A stretch of 6,766 nt of DNA from DATKIY01 sp035543875 (GTDB lineage Bacteria; Actinomycetota; Actinomycetes; JAHEKZ01): positions 1 through 6,766 of the forward strand of contig DATKIY010000070.1 of NCBI GenBank assembly GCA_035543875.1, given 5' to 3'. Positions 6,666-6,766 of this stretch are shown piece after piece (position 1 is the stretch's first letter; each line of letters starts with the position of its first letter). The translations under genes were made by a program, and so were the position numbers. The notes beneath the pieces were generated by a model. That model had not been told where the DNA came from. It was given only the letters and a program-made list of their open reading frames with translations, and searched no databases.

Positions 6666-6766
6666 ATGAGCCCAACAGCCCAACCCACAGCGCCCAGGCC
6701 ACCCCTCCGGCGCCTTCGCAGCGATCGCATGCTGGGAGGTGTCTGCAGCGGAGTCGCACGCTCCCT
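6666..6766 (+). CDS. PspC domain protein, 5' end only
   Basis: The first 33 codons of a gene running off the right edge. From ATG 6666 the frame stays open and reads a proline-rich leader, then PLRRLRSDRMLGGVCSGVARS at residues 13-33, the characteristic opening of a PspC domain (R-S-x-x-D-R-x-L-G-G-V-C-x-G-V/L-A). The kinase's own N-terminus has the parallel LYRADSGRVIAGVAKGLAEHL. PspC proteins are small membrane proteins of the phage-shock/envelope-stress response. No Shine-Dalgarno is seen before this ATG; an in-frame GTG at 6642 is an alternative. Total length and further domains cannot be seen. Confidence 0.8.
   Translation, partial: MSPTAQPTAPRPPLRRLRSDRMLGGVCSGVARS

Noticed and set aside
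6520..6759. Minus-strand 79-codon open frame over the right edge
   Set aside because: It crosses the divergent spacer and runs antisense to the PspC opening at 6666, which has clear domain motifs; the frame itself has none.
1..6766. CRISPR array, insertion sequence, phage genes, tRNA or rRNA
   Set aside because: No regularly spaced repeats, transposase, terminal repeats or RNA-gene signatures were seen; coding density is nearly complete with ordinary chromosomal genes.

Overview
The window looks like chromosomal DNA of a GC-rich actinobacterium. Three of the six starts are GTG, the helicase reads like actinobacterial PcrA/UvrD1, and a PspC-type histidine kinase sits beside a second, divergent PspC gene. 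The repeat-bearing secreted peptidase recalls Propionibacteriales such as Nocardioides, but that placement is inference. Nothing suggests a mobile element, CRISPR array, RNA gene or recent transfer.

Layout from left to right. Positions 1-1919 (minus) hold the first 639 codons of a PcrA/UvrD-type DNA helicase; its C-terminus lies outside the window. Thirty bases upstream of it, 1950-3749 (minus) encodes a secreted M15-like zinc peptidase with a long C-terminal region of three degenerate beta-rich repeats. A 146-base divergent spacer follows, then a PIG-L type zinc deacetylase at 3896-4624 (plus). Its stop codon overlaps, inside a shared CTAG, the stop of a convergent LuxR/NarL-family response regulator (4621-5265, minus). 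Upstream of the regulator on the same strand is its likely partner, a membrane histidine kinase with an N-terminal PspC domain (5333-6523, minus). A 142-base divergent spacer with several palindromes separates the kinase from a second PspC-domain gene that starts at 6666 (plus) and leaves the window after 33 codons.

How the genes may work together: the kinase and regulator form a two-component pair, and the PspC domains point to envelope or membrane-stress sensing. The palindromes between the two PspC genes are natural candidates for operators, possibly for autoregulation by this regulator. The peptidase and helicase may be co-transcribed because they are so close, but no functional link is visible. 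Most of the window is ordinary core-genome content. The parts most worth a second look are the palindrome-rich PspC/PspC spacer and the three-repeat architecture of the secreted peptidase.
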